From Symmetrospora coprosmae (Eukaryota > Basidiomycota > Cystobasidiomycetes > Symmetrosporaceae): a stretch of DNA of 64,000 nucleotides. Position numbers and translations under genes: made by a program. The stretch is taken from positions 558,001 through 622,000 of the forward strand of contig VUYT01000009.1 in the NCBI GenBank assembly GCA_008802785.1, written 5' to 3'. Below the pieces are notes generated by a model, which made no database searches, was not told the DNA's origin, and saw only the letters and a program-made list of their open reading frames with translations. Shown here one piece after another: positions 22,121-34,948 of the stretch. How positions within the stretch are numbered: the stretch's first letter is position 1; the number at the start of each line of letters is the position of its first letter.

Positions 22121-24339
22121 ATGTCGCGTTTGGCTCGCAGACAAGTCTCTTACCTGGCAGCAGCGCTGCTGTTGAGCTTGTCTGCGCATGCCAGCGACAC
22201 GTTCGACGAGTCCTTGCTCATCCGACCTCTGCCAGACGGCAAGGTCCTCTCGCACTTCGAGTTCGTAACGGCGTCCATAGGCGAAACGGCCTGGCAGGGT
22301 AGCGATTACGGCCGCACTATCTCCAGTATGCACAGACGTGTAGCTCGGTCGCATAGTCTGCCTCACGCGCTGAGCACCCCTTCTCACAGCTTTCCAGACG
22401 TCGCTCCTGCCGAGATCGCTCGCGGCGCTGATCCGAACCTACGATGTCGAAGAGGCCCACCTCAGCCTCACTTCTGGACGGTGGGACTATGCGCGATGGG
22501 GCGAGCCAGTTGCGCACGGCAGTCCGAGCGGCGGAGAGATGTACGCCTGGCTCTCACAGTTCGAAGACGAGGACACGGCGTGAGTCGGCACGTGCAATGC
22601 CATGCAATACACACGATCCACTGACGCCTCACTCCCTGTGGACGCGCAACTGGGTGGTGCACAGCGCCGTCGAGCAGAAATGGCGGGGCCTGACGAACGC
22701 TCTAGGCGGCCTCTTCTGCTCGAGCCTCAACAACCTCGATTCCCGAATGACCGTCTCGCCCGCATTGACATTCTCCCCTGCTCTCGCATCCACAAGCGCC
22801 TCATCGCCCTTCTTCCACGCATTACTCCCACTTGAGCGGCCATGTACCGAGAATCTTACTCCGCTGATCGCGCAGCTCCCTTGCCGCGCCTCTGCGGGGC
22901 TGGCGACCCTGCTGAACCCGCATCGGCTCTTTGACGCCAACTGGCAGAAGCTCGCCCTTCACGTCGTTCGCGATCCCGAAAGTAGCAATCTCAACATCAC
23001 GCTCGAGTTTGAGGTCGTTCAGGACCCTGTGCGCATGACGAGCGCGCTCGGCGCACAGGCCAGGCGGGACTGGTCCTTCGAGACCCTCTTCGAGCGACCT
23101 ATCGACAGAGCCTGCCCCGTCGCCGACTCGAGCGTCATCACGGTCGATCTGAGCAAGGAAGACGAAGAATCTGGGTATTCCCTCGAGCCAAAGGCGAGCG
23201 CGATCCAGCTGCCAACCGTTGATGATACGGCGGTCTACAACGTGCAGACGTGTAAGGGCGATGATCCATCATTCGCACGATGAAAGGCTCGCCAGGAGCT
23301 GAATTATAGGTCCCTCGCGCTGGTCTGTGCAGTATCAGATCCACTGAATCTGCACATGCGGTGGCCGGTTATGCAGCGCGAAGGTTTCCAGTTCCGTAGG
23401 TCTCGACGGCCGACCACGATGTCGGGTTCCACAAGCGTCACTGACGGACAGATCATGTGCAGCCGTATCCTACGATCCGGCCCCCTTGATTGTCGAGCGC
23501 ATCAATACCGGGTATGGCCTCGAGCGCAATCGCCTCGGCATACAGATCCGCAATAACGCCGCGGAATCGATAGCCGTCACATGGCTCGAGGAGTGGCCTT
23601 GGTGGATCAAGGTGTACATGCACACTTTGCGGATCAGCGTGAATGGCGTCAGCGTTGCACAAGGTGCGATGCGGATGGCCTCGATTGTAGCAAAGGACGC
23701 CCGCACTGACCTTTACCCATTCTCACAGATGCCATTCTGCAGGACATGCGCTACTCGCAAGCACAGGCTCGCAAGCGGCCTACAATGATCGAAGCGCGGC
23801 TCAGCCTCCCTGCCAACAGCACGACTCGCCTTGTGCTGGACGTTGACAAGGCGTATCTATGGTACACGGATTACCCGCCAGACTCGCTGCGTGGGTTCGA
23901 CGTGCCTTCAGGCGTCATTTCAATCTCCGAGCGGCCGTCGCACCTCGACAGCGGCAGCAGCGTGGCGGCAGGCCCGGCCACACACAAGCGCAGGCTCTAC
24001 ACGACAGCGACACTGCTCGACATGCCAACGCCGGATTTCTCAATGCCGTACAACGTCATCATCTTGACATGTGAGATGGGAGCTGGCGACGGCATCGTGC
24101 CATTTCCGCCCCTTGCGTTAGGACCGACTGACACCCCCGCGTCCCCGGCAGGTACCGTCATCGTCATCTTCTTCGGTAGCGTATTCAACCTTTTGACGCG
24201 GACATGGATGCTGGTCGACATGCGCGAGCGGCCGAAAGAGCCCGTCGAAGGGAGCGGTGCGGTCGTGGCGGATGCAGCTGCGAGCGAGCATACGGCGACG
24301 GTGACGGGCCAATCCGCGGGAAAACAGCCAGCAGACTAG
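22121..24339 (+). CDS. GPI16: GPI transamidase subunit GPI16/PIG-T
   Basis: Seven exons: 22121-22325, 22390-22579, 22665-23251, 23333-23395, 23463-23663, 23729-24070 and 24152-24339; 591 aa. A signal peptide (LAAALLLSLSAHA) leads into the lumenal domain: DESLLIRPLPDGKVLSHFEF, FQTSLLPRSLAALIRTYDV, EEAHLSLTSGRWDYARWGEP, QKWRGLTNALGGLFCSSLN, VERINTGYGLERN and the hallmark TPDFSMPYNVIILTCTV. One membrane helix (TVIVIFFGSVFNLLTRTWM) precedes a short tail, as in PIG-T. With Gpi8/PIG-K, Gaa1, Gpi17 and Gab1 it attaches GPI anchors to proteins in the ER. The convergent neighbour is GUP1, which remodels GPI lipids. Confidence 0.92.
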
Positions 24340-24566
24340 CATTTCCGGACAATTCCGCGCCGCAGTTCCTCCTCTCTTGTACAATGCAAGAAAAATACGG
24401 GGAGGTCAGTCAGACTGGTATGCGCAATGGTCGCAGAGGCCAAGTATGCTCACCGATACTCGAACATGAGATGGACCGCGGCAAAGACGGCAACGCACGC
24501 TTGCGCAAGGAAGGTGATACCTAATAGGCGTGTGAAATGCAGTCAGCGCTTGTCGAGCGGGACACT

Positions 24567-26914
24567 TTATGAGATGGCAAGCAACACACCCGACCAGGTC
24601 CCGCAGACCTCCCTCAGAAAGGCTACGGTATTGTCGATACCAAGAACAAAGCCGATGGTGTTGGCGGTGATCATCATGAGGATGTTGCCGAGGGCTCCAA
24701 CCGCACAGACGTGCCTGTACCATGGCTGGTTGCCGTACTGTGAAGCAAGAGCAGTACAAAGCTCAGCACGACCATCCGCTCAAGCTTGCCAAAGCTAAGA
24801 TCAGATGAGCAGACTTTGGTCTCCGGGACGGCCTTGACTGCAATCATCTCAGGAATCACAAAGAGCGTGATGAGCCATCCCCACGCAAGGAGGTGGAGCG
24901 AGAGGTCGTGCCAGAGCGCGACGAACGTAAAGACGAGCAGGGTAGCGACGACCGTGTTTGTCGCGGTCGCGATAGGCACGTAGAGGTACCGGATGAGCCA
25001 GAGGTTGTACGAGCGGTGCCAGGAGCGCCAGAATCCGCGCGTAGAGTAGTTGTTGAGCACGCAGCGGATCATGTTCTCTGGCGGGTCGATGCCGTCCATG
25101 AGGGCCCAGAGGCGGAAGAAGCGCCAGGGAAGCAGGAGCTGCCGCGCAGACAGACCACAGAGGACCGCACGATGTGACGATACGTGAGCATGCAACTAAC
25201 CTTTGTAGTACGGGGTGTGTGTGTGGGAAGGGCTCGCTCACTTTTAGCCAGACAATGATCAGATTCCAGAAGCTGATCATGGCGAGCTCGAAGGGCGTGT
25301 CGCCCGTCCACGCTGGCACGCGAGCCATTTTACCGGCGCTATCTGTGCGTGTCGCCCATGAGCCTTTGATGGCGACGACGTACATGTAATGCAGGATGAC
25401 CTCCATCGTCAGGAAGCACACGACGAACCGCACCAAGTAGCTGAGGATAGCGCGGCGAGGAATGGGCGCCTGCTTTTTGGCCTGCTCGATGAAAGAGGTG
25501 AAGGTGACGATTGGGCCGGCGATGAACAGGGGCGGGTACAGGATGTACGAGAGGTAGTTGCTCCACGAATAGTCGCGCAGCTCGGTACTCGAGCGTGCTG
25601 GGATCTGGATAGGAGAGGCAGGCAATACACTCAGAGAGAGCCGCGCGCACCCGGGATGGAGCGCTACTCACCTCGGCTGACTGCGGTAGATTGGCCCAGT
25701 ACCTGTCGAGGCCGAACGACACCAAGCGCAGCATGCAGATGTTGAAGTTGACGTGCCAGTCGGGCTTGAGGCCCGCTATCCGGTGGTCGTCCTGCACAGT
25801 CGTCCAGGTTGTCAGCAAGACCCGCGGGTACTCGGTTTGTCCGAATACACGACATGTCTCTCACCAGGAACGCCAGAAATTGAACAATGCTTCCAAACTT
25901 GTACCCGCGGTAGATTTCGTTCAGGAAGAGGATGGCAATGTTGACTGTCCAGATCAGGTACGGAGTGGCCCTCGACGCGTGGCCCACAATGTCGGGCAGG
26001 CGGAAGTTGATGTAGAGAATGAGGAGGACCTTGAGCGACGAGATGCCGTGCAGGAGAACGAGGACGGAGAGAGACGAGACGAGCATGACTGGTATCCGCT
26101 GGTAAGGCGCCTGCGGGTTTGGTGTGGCGGGCGTGGGGTTTGACTGCCCTGTCTTACGGCGGAGGTGCGCGGAGTACAGCTTGGATCCAACGATGTGGAC
26201 GAGGGCGAGCGCGACGAGAGAAGGGAGGCCATTGCGGAAGCCTCTGTATTGTGCATCGGTGTTGTCCTACAGGGACGGGCAGGGGGACAGTCAGGCACGT
26301 CTGGCCACATCACGCTATAGAAGGCCGGTCTCTGCCAGACAGACGCACCACTCTCCGCCCGGGTATCCAGCCCGGTGACAGACGCCTTTCGTATATCCAG
26401 TAGTTCGGGTGGGTCTCTACGGGTGGTGTTCGAGGAGTCAGAGACCCTTGACTGTCGGTGTGGTGTGCCTTTACCCCGAGCGTGTCTGGCTGACCCTGAC
26501 CCTCCCTCACTTACCCTGGCTGAGGCGGATGGGCGCCTGCACCATCTTCCACAGGTAGAAGGCAATGACGAGGTAGTAGATGCAGAACTCTGTGCTCGTC
26601 CAGCGTGAGCGCGCAGCAGCAGCAGCAGCGGGGTGCGACGACTGCGACGCGCATGGGAGTGCAGCGGACGTCGACGTCGAGAGGCGCGCCTTTGTCCGCC
26701 TTGACGCCGTCTCTGGGGTCTGGATGGTCAGGGAGGCGATTCCAGCAGGCCAGAAGTAGGATGGCGACGACGACGAGGACGAGGGCGGATACACCAAGCT
26801 GTCATTGCTGCTGCCATCGCTGCTGCTGCTGCTGCTGCCGAGGAGATTGGCCGTTTCGCTGTCCATGGCGTCGGGCGCAGGATGAAGCCGGTGGGCGGCA
26901 GCGGGGCTCGTCAT
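24567..26914 (-). CDS. GUP1: MBOAT O-acyltransferase GUP1
   Basis: Seven exons: 26914-26515, 26416-26349, 26266-25865, 25791-25672, 25604-25242, 25138-24815 and 24737-24567; 615 aa. The N-terminal tail is Ser/Ala-rich with CAG/CTG-type codon runs. Family marks are [108 protein letters not shown], the probable active-site His in [11 protein letters not shown], and [17 protein letters not shown]. Gup1 works in the ER, remodelling GPI-anchor lipids by acyl transfer. The last intron has a weak GTCTGC donor but closes the frame and restores the family sequence. It is transcribed towards GPI16. Confidence 0.9.
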
Positions 26915-27142
26915 TGCGTGCTGCGATATGAATGTGATGGCGATGGATGCAGCACGTCTGCGTCCAGCATGGTGTCGCTGCTATGCTGCTGCTATTGGCT
27001 CCCTGTCTGATGTGCTCATCTCCCCCATGGCTGTTGGGATCCCGCAGAGGAGCGTCGTCGTCGTCGCTGCCCGTCGTCGCCGTCCTCACCCTCCTTCGCC
27101 TCTGCACCAGCAGCACCACATACGTACCTGTATGCATACAGG

Positions 27143-30100
27143 ATGTCGGACAGCAAGTTCTTCGCCAGGGTGGGCATACAGCCGCATGGCATAGCAGAGA
27201 TGGGCCCAGTCTGATGCAGTCGTCTCATGCACGCACGCACCCAGGGCAAGGTCGACGCGCTCCGCCTCGAGCTCCAGGGCGTCGGCGACAAGAAGGACAA
27301 GGGATATGTCAAAACAAAGGTGGGTGCGGGCGAATGCGACAGGACGTCCTGAATGCTATGACCAAGGCTGACACTGCGCATGCTGCACCATCTCCTGTCG
27401 AACAGGGCGTCCTCAAGAAGATAGTGTGAGTGGAGCAAGCACCCCAGGCGGCGGCGAGGGCGAGGTCGCAGTCGCAGTCGCACAGGGCGCCTTCTTGGGA
27501 TGGCCCGGTGTCCATGAATCTATGCTCATGCCCATGCTCGTGCTCACATTGCGCATCGGCCTATCCCTCGCTCGCAGCGCCAACATGACCATGGGCATGG
27601 ACATGTCCCCGCTGTTCGGAGACGTGGTGGCGTGCATGGCCATCCAGGTTCTCGAAATAAAGAAGATGGTGAGCGTGAAAGGATGCTCGCGTCTCATGCG
27701 AGGGGGCCGCTTTGATTACTGAATGCTGTGTCACTCCTGCAGGTCTACCTTTATCTCAGTGAGTGGATCCCGCCCACCGGGAAGCACGAGGATCACTGCC
27801 TGCACGGTCCTGACAGCCCCGAACCCAGTCAACTACGCCAGGAGCAAGCCCGAGATGATGAAGTACGCCATGGAAGGCTTCTTGGCGGTGCGCAATCCGT
27901 ACAGCACCCTCAGCTAGATAGGCCTACACAAGCTACACTTGGCTGAACAGCCTGCCTGCCTGCCTGCCTTGCACTCCAGGACTCAAACGACCGCAACCCC
28001 TTGATACGCGCGCTGGCTATCCGGACAATGTCCTACATTCAAGTGCCAAGCGTGAGTGTCGGCGCAGGTTATCCAGAATCCGCTCACTGCCTGACGGCCC
28101 AACCCGTGCGATGCGGCCCACAGGTCATCCACGCCTTGGCCGACCCGCTCCGGCACGCACTGAAAGACTCTGACCCGTACGTGCGCAAGACGGCCGCCAT
28201 CTGCGTGGCCAAGATCTACATGCTCGACAAGCGCCTGGTCGAGCGCGAGAACTTTGTCAATGCGCTGCGGGACTTGCTGGCCGACGCGAACCCGACCGTC
28301 GTGGCGAACGCAGTGGCTGCGCTCGTCGAGATCAGCGAGCGAAGCGAGAGTATACAGCTCCGGCTCAATGCGGGAATCAGCAGCAAGCTCGTCAGCGCAA
28401 TGGGCGAGTGCTCCGAGTGGGGGCAGACGTACATTCTCGAGGCCTTGATGTACTTTGTGCCGCAAGACTCGACGGATGCCGAACTCCTCGCAGAGCGCAT
28501 ATCCATCCGACTCCAGCATGCAAACTCGGCCGTCGTGCTCACGACCGTCAAGATCATTCTCTATCTCATGAACTACATGGATGACGAAGCACGGATAGAA
28601 GGGCTGTGTCGGAAGCTGAGTCCGCCGTTGGGTGAGTTCCCGCACAGCTAGCTACACGTCAGCCACAGAGGAGGCAAACAATCTGCTGTGCCCACGCAGT
28701 CACCCTCCTTTCATCCGGCTATGAAGTGCAGTACGTTGCGCTACGCAACATCCTCCTCATCATCCAGCGCCGGCCGAGCGTCCTTAAGAACGACGTCAAG
28801 GTCTTCTTCTGCAAGTACAATGATCCCATTTACGTCAAGCTGTCCAAGCTCGAGATCATCTACCGCCTCGCGGACCGGAGCAACGTCTCGCAGGTGCTTG
28901 CAGAGCTGCAGGAGTACGCCACGGAAGTCGACGTCGACTTTGTCCGGAAAGCGGTGCGCGCGATCGGGCGGCTCGCAATCAAGATCTCCTCGGCGGCCGA
29001 CAAGTGCATCGGCGTGCTGCTCGACCTCGTCAGCACAAAGATCTCGTACGTTGTCCAGGAGGCCGTCGTCGTCATCAAGGACGTCTTCCGCAAGTACCCG
29101 AATCAGTACGAGGGGATCATCGCCACGCTGTGCGAGCACCTCGACGCCCTCGACACGCCAGAGGCAAAGGCGGCGATGATCTGGATCGTGGGGCAGTATG
29201 CAGACCGGATCGAGAACTCGGACGAGCTCCTCGAGGACTTCTTGGCGACGTTCCTCGAGGAACCGGCAGAAGTCCAGCTCGCCCTCCTCACCGCGACAGT
29301 CAAGCTCTTCATCAAGCGTCCGACGGCGGGGCAAGACCTCGTGCCGAAGGTGCTCAAGTGGGCGACGGAGGAGGTCGATAATCCCGATCTGCGGGACCGC
29401 GGCTTCATCTACTGGCGGCTGCTGTCGACAGACCCCGTGGCTGCGAAGGACATTGTCCTGTCGGACAAGCCGGCAATCAATACCGAGACTGAAGTTATAG
29501 ATCGGTCTGTGCTCGACCGGCTTCTGCTGCATACTGGTAGCTTGGCCAGCGTCTACCACCAGGCGCCAGAATCTGTGGGTGCCCTTTGGCCGTTCAGGAC
29601 GCCGGTGAGGTCGAGCCCGGCTGACCTTACCTTTTGATTCTGTCTGCGCGTACGGTCACTCCAGTTCATTCGAGGTCAGAAGCCTAAACAGCTGGCTGAC
29701 TCGCAGGCACTGAATGCGGCAGCCCGCGCCTCGCTCAATAGCTCGCTGCCGCCCGCACTACCCCCTTCGCTGCCTTCGCGGGACAGCTCGACGCTCATGC
29801 CGCCCTTGCCACCCAAGCGGACCGACACGACGTTCGACGCGATGGGCATCTCGCCCGCTTCGGCGTCCGCAGGGCTCGTCGGCGTCGGCGTCGGCGTCGG
29901 CGTTGGCGCCCGGGGAGTGGGGCCTATCGCGAGCGGCGGGAACTTGATCGACACGGACCTGGACGAGCCGGGCAGCCCGAGCGCACCTGCCATGGGCAGC
30001 ATACCGTTCAACGGGCAGGGCGGACGAGACCCCTACGAGGGGCTCGATGCGTTTGGGCAGATGGACGATGAGCGGTACGATGACGAGCAGGAGCAGGAGC

Positions 30101-30189
30101 GAGAAGGGAGGCTGGGCATTCTGGGTGGAGGGAGCAACGGCAAGAACGGAAGTGGGAAAAAGGGCATTGTGGACGATGACGACTATTGA
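27143..30189 (+). CDS. APL2: AP-1 complex subunit beta (beta-adaptin)
   Basis: Ten exons: 27143-27169, 27245-27319, 27406-27425 (20 nt), 27578-27668, 27743-27758 (16 nt), 27829-27887, 27980-28051, 28124-28631, 28700-29574 and 29665-30189; 755 aa. The adaptin HEAT-repeat trunk is unmistakable: [91 protein letters not shown]. The C terminus is a flexible linker with a GVGVGVGVG repeat and an acidic tail ending VDDDDY. No appendage (ear) domain is seen, as in yeast Apl2. AP-1 sorts cargo between the trans-Golgi network and endosomes in clathrin coats. The region upstream (26915-27142) is shared with GUP1. Confidence 0.93.
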
Positions 30190-30327
30190 GCGGTCGGCTC
30201 TGCTTGCTTCTGCCGGAGCTTTATTCGTCTCTGTCATTGTTGTCGAAAGTAGCGCATGACTGCATCACGCCGACGGCATGGGTAATGAGAGCCATCCGTT
30301 GCGTGCTCGCGGTTGTTCAGAGATGCC

Positions 30328-31457
30328 TCAACTCGGCTTGGTCGGTCCCGCTAGCCTTTGCACCTCCGTGACCAGACGACCCACTTCCAGCTTCTCGAAC
30401 GTGGCCTGCTCTAAAGCTGATTCCGCATCTTCCAGAGCAGCCACGACGCACAGATACTTGCCCTCCTTGCTGTCCACCGTCCACTCCTTGCAGGTGCATA
30501 TCCGGTCTGCCCCGCCGTTCAAATCCGGAACATCGATGTAGCCCCGCTCCCGTAAGCGTGAACAGTCGAGCCGGGCGTAGGGGAAGCTCAGTCCATCCCC
30601 TGTCGCTTTCGAGATGGCCTCTTTGGCGGTCCATAGGTGCAGGAGGAGACCGAGCTTGTCTGACTCGGGGCACCGCGCAAGTAGTTCTTTCTCCGCTGGG
30701 GCGAGCTGGTGCGACGAGAGTTCTCAGCCCGGGATAATCCTCGGCACGGCACATTGCCGCTCAGTCAACAAGCCACGCACCAGGTCTGCTAGGGTTTCTT
30801 CGAATTCAGGCACGGTGGGAATACCCTCAGGCAGGGCAAGCTGCATCACGTCCGCTCCTAGCCGCATCTGCATTCCTTCGCTGACACGGTGCATGTCCAG
30901 AGACGACGTCTTCGTGTAAGCGGCCGTCATGAGGACCATGCAGCCATCGTGCGAGACGTTGAAGTCGTATTCAGGTATCCGTTCGCCCGAGGCTGAAGTG
31001 GCCTGCAAGGCGCTCGGATGTAAGGAATGAGAGCATGAGCTGCGGGTGACGAGTTTGCAAGACTGACGAGATACGGTCTTCCTTTCGGCTCCTTGTCCTG
31101 TCTCAGTACGCTCCAGGCGTACCCAGCAGGGTAATCGTCGCTGGTGGCGGTCTTTGCGCCGCGTCCCCTGCTCGAGCGGGTGCATATGTTCCACGCAGCC
31201 AAGATGCGGCCGACAAGGTTGCCGAGAGCGTCGCGTTTCAGGCGGTAGTTGCGGATCTTCTGGGCGGCGTCTTCGTCATTCAATGCTGCCAGTAGCTCGT
31301 CATAGAGCTGGGGGAGCGAGGGGGATGTGTACCAGGACAAGCTCAGGACGCGTAAATGGGGAAGAGCTCTCCCGGGGCCGCCTCATCCCACCTCGGGCGA
31401 TGGATCCCATTCTGCGATATCGACAGTGTATGCGTGGATGCTCGTTGTCGCGTCCAT
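30328..31457 (-). CDS. Sfp-type 4'-phosphopantetheinyl transferase
   Basis: Model: exons 31457-31392, 31307-31068, 31002-30777 and 30722-30328; 308 aa. Expected motifs are seen in order: ATTSIHAYTVDIAEWDPSP at the N terminus, KIRNYRLKRDALGNLVGRI, GRPYL, DFNVSHDGCMVLM (FNVSH), LGADVMQLALPE (the Gly-x-Asp metal site) and LWTAKEAISKATGDGLSF (W-x-x-KEA). The enzyme moves phosphopantetheine from CoA onto carrier proteins of fatty acid synthase, polyketide or peptide synthetases, or aminoadipate reductase (Lys5/Ppt role). The third intron is the weak point: an in-frame stop near 30725 must be removed, and the donor chosen (GTGGCT at 30776) is only one option. The second intron uses GTCAGT. Confidence 0.8.
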
Positions 31458-31625
31458 CCCTGAGCTGACAAGTGAGGAGGCTCGTTTCGGAGCGGAGCGA
31501 AGCGGAGGAGAGCGCGTCCATCGCAGCTCAGCTTCAGCCCAAGTCATTGAGTAGGTATACAGGCGGGGGGCACAGCTTGTGCAGGGTCGACATCAGAGTG
31601 GATCAGAGTCATATACAAGGGCGTC

Positions 31626-34599
31626 ATGCCGTCGACTGCAGCGGGCGGGCGCGAACGCGTCAAGGCTGCGCAGCCTGGGTCGTCCTCGCAGGCCGCGATA
31701 GAGCTGCTCGACGAAGAGGACAGCAACGACAGCGGGAGCGCAGGAGGGAGGCGACCGCACGGAACAGCGCCAAAGGGCAATGGTGCGAGAACTGCCGCAG
31801 AGCCACGCCGTCGAGCGAGCGAGCGCAAACGCCCTGAGAGCGTCAACAAGCCGACGCGCCCAACACCGACGCTCGGACCGGGAGGAACCGCCGCGTCTGC
31901 CGCTGCTGTTGCACGAAGGCGACGGAGGTCAGAAACCAGCTCGAGCGATAGCGACGCGTACGTCGTCGTCGCCGTCTCGAGAGCGCCGTCTGCTGCCCCC
32001 GCACTGGGCACGGGCAAGCGGTCGTCCCTGCAGGACGAGCCGAGCAGCAAGCGGCGCAGGAACGGTAACGACACCGACAAGGACAAGAACGGCAAAGGCA
32101 GAACCAAAGGCAAAGAGAGGCAGGTTGAATCGCGCAAGAAGGCAGACGTCGTCACAATCGAAGAGGGCTCGGAGGAGGAGGAGGAGGACGGGCTGGACCT
32201 AGACGAGAACCAGACGCAGCCTGGGCCGTCCAAGCCATCCTTCAAGGACCGCCTTTCGCAGAACTTGCACAGCTCGCCCCGGTTCAGCAAGGCTTTCAAG
32301 GGCAAGGTCAAGAGCAGCAACAGTATCTCGATGGTGTGCATACTCCATTGGTCCGTGAGATGGGAGCCCGCTCACTGACCTGTGTTACCCCACACGTGCA
32401 CTTCATTCGATAGCCCCTCGCGGACGACCGCTTTGAATCGGACGAAGATGAAGAAGGAGACGGCTACGAGAGTGCCGACAAGCCTTCACCACGCAAGAAA
32501 CGCGCCTCCAAGCTCGGCACCAAGCAGAGCCGCCTTGGAGCAAAGAGCAGCCGCCGCAGCCGAAACGCCTCGGACGCCGAGAACGATCCCAGCGTACTCG
32601 GCAGCGATGCAGAGCGCGTCTCGATCCGCTCGTCCACAGACGACGAGGCCACGGCGCCCGCCGCAGGGAGGCTCGACGCCCGCTCGGACGCCGAGGAGTT
32701 GTCGGATTTGCCCGAAGCCCTAACGGCTGCAGCCCCTTCACGTACTCAAGCGGAGCACCGGCGTAGATCGCTCGATAAGCTGTCGGCATCGCGCAAGGAG
32801 AAGGACCGCAGAGGGCACAAGAAGGAGAAGCAGAAGCAGCGCGTTGTGGACAGCCCAGAGCCCTCACCTGGTCCTGGGCCTGCGAGAGCAAACCAACCGA
32901 GCTCGAGGCGCGCCGTTGTCGTGGACGACGAAGAGGAGAGCGAGAGCGCAGAGCTCCCTTCCATCAGTCCAAAGGCCAGGACAAAAACGAGCAAGCCTCT
33001 ATTTGTCAGCGACCACGAGGACGAGGAGGACGATAGTGCCGTAGAACTGCTAGCAGACAATGCGACCGGCCGCGGCCGAGAACAAGGCTCAAGCAGAAGT
33101 AGACACGAGCAGTCTGGGACGAGCAGCAAGCGGAAGAAGGACGATAAGCAGCGAAAGAAGCGGGCAGAGCGGGACTCGAGCGGGAGCAGCAGCTCCGCCC
33201 CTAGAGTGAAAAAGAAGACGAACAAAGCCAAAGCGCGACCCGTGGCGTCTTCGTCATCGGCGTCTTCATCCTCGTCGGCCGCCTCGTCGGCCGGCGAAGG
33301 GTCAGATTCGGACTCCAGCCCAGACGCCACACTGAACCGCCTCACCCGGAGACACGAGGCAGAGAGCGAAGAGGATGTCGACGAGGAGCTCGAAAACCTC
33401 AAGATGGACTACGATCATGTCCAGGCGGAGAAGCTACGGCCGAAGGATGATGCAAAGGAGCGGCGGCTGGACAAGCTGCGAGCGGCCAGGGCGGCAAAGC
33501 AGCGTAGGTCGAACGAACACGGGCAGTCTGGTCTAATAGATGCTCACGCTAGCCGTTGTCTCGCTTATTGGACCACAGAGCGGGAAGAACGCCGTAAGAA
33601 GGGCATCGTCGAGTCGGACGATGAGCAGCCGAAGCCTGGCTCGTCGCAGCAAGCACCGCAAAGGGTGGACTCGAGCTCGAGCGAAGACGACAGTGACATC
33701 GACTCGGTCATCCCAAATCTGGACGACGACGACAAGGATTTCATCGTGCAGGATGGCACGAGCTGGGAGGTCGAAAAGACAAAGGTGGCCAAACACCTTC
33801 CGCGTAGGTCAAGTCGTCGTCGTGACCGCGGTTCGTGACGATTCAGGCTGATGATACTGGCTCACGTCGCATGATGCAGCCGAGATCCAGTTCGGTAGCC
33901 GGGACCTTGAGGAACATTTCGAGACCTTCATCTCGTATCTGGTCTACAAGTACATTTTCGCCAACAAGAGCTGGGTCGACGAGTCTGACGAGTTCCGCTT
34001 CGCGCTGCTCGCCTTGGAGAAGGAGATCAACGGGACCATCAACTCTGGCATTGCGTCGAGCATCTGGAAAGAGGAGTTCCGCGCCGCCCTGGACGCGCGG
34101 CCGGAGCTGTACATGCGCGAGATCGAGTACACGAACGGCTGCGAAGGGTGCAACAAGCATGATCGTACCGCCTCGCAGGAGGCCACCATCAGCGGGCCCA
34201 CGTACGACAGAGACAGCTTTGAGGACGACAGCGATGAGGAAGAACCGCCGCAGGTCTTTCTGCTCGGCAGGTTCTGCGCAGAGAAGTGCGTGCTTGCACA
34301 CGATCTCAAACGTGAGTACGCCGTTTCCTGCACTTCTTGCGGTGTCGACGTGAAGCTAAGGTTGTGGAGAATTTGCAGACTTCCAATACCGCACGCACAA
34401 CCGGATCCACGAGCTGTGTGCCGAACACTGCCGTTTGCCAGTCAAAATACCAGGAGATCGGGAAGAGCGCGACAGAGTGCGGGGCCAGGAAGCGAGGAGG
34501 ATCATCAAGATACTGGGGCAGGGCAACTTCCCGGAGGTCAAGCAGATGTGGGCAGAGCTGGACCAGGCGCTACAGAGGGCTAGGAGGGGTCTGCAGTAG
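31626..34599 (+). CDS. nuclear protein with C-terminal DUF4211 domain
   Basis: Five exons: 31626-32333, 32414-33503, 33579-33803, 33880-34311 and 34379-34599; 891 aa. The first ~600 residues are disordered, charged and Ser-rich, with many basic clusters (KRSSLQDEPSSKRRR, KKRAERDSSGSSSS) and acidic blocks (EEGSEEEEEDGLDLDE), as in chromatin-linked proteins. The C-terminal quarter matches the fungal DUF4211 pattern: DDKDFIVQDG, then EEHFETFISYLVYKYI, an EIEYTNGCEGCNKHDR cysteine cluster, FLLGRFCAEKCVLAHDL and IHELCAEHC. The paired CxxC, CxxxC and CxxxHC elements suggest zinc binding. Exact role unknown; a nuclear function is inferred. It is divergent from the phosphopantetheinyl transferase with only 168 nt between starts. 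Confidence 0.72.
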
Positions 34600-34948
34600 G
34601 AGGTCGTCTGGGCATGATGCCGCGACTGTGCTCTAGATATACAACCGATCGCGCTACTGTGCAAAGACAGGACTGATTGGCGAGACACGGAACGAGGAGC
34701 TGGGCGAGTTCGGAAGGGGCAAGTGCAACGAGGGTGAGACAATAAGGTGCTGCTCTTCATGCGACAGATTGAGCGGAGGCAATGTAGGAAGCTTGAAAGG
34801 AATGCTGGGTCGGCGCGGGGTGCTCGGCCTGCGAGGCTTGGGATGACCAGCCGCCAGGGCAGGCTCACCGGTAGCGCTTTCAAGAAGTGTGATGGCAGTA
34901 GGTGCTGTAATCAAGGGGCGTGTCAGTGGGTGCGGGAGTGTAAACTGT
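34600..34948. other. convergent 3' intergenic region
   Basis: 3' flanks of the DUF4211 gene and the repeat-protein gene; no further gene seen. Confidence 0.5.

Noticed and set aside
28741-29559. 272-codon frame antisense to APL2
   Set aside because: An antisense shadow caused by high GC at third codon positions; the sense strand encodes conserved beta-adaptin HEAT repeats.
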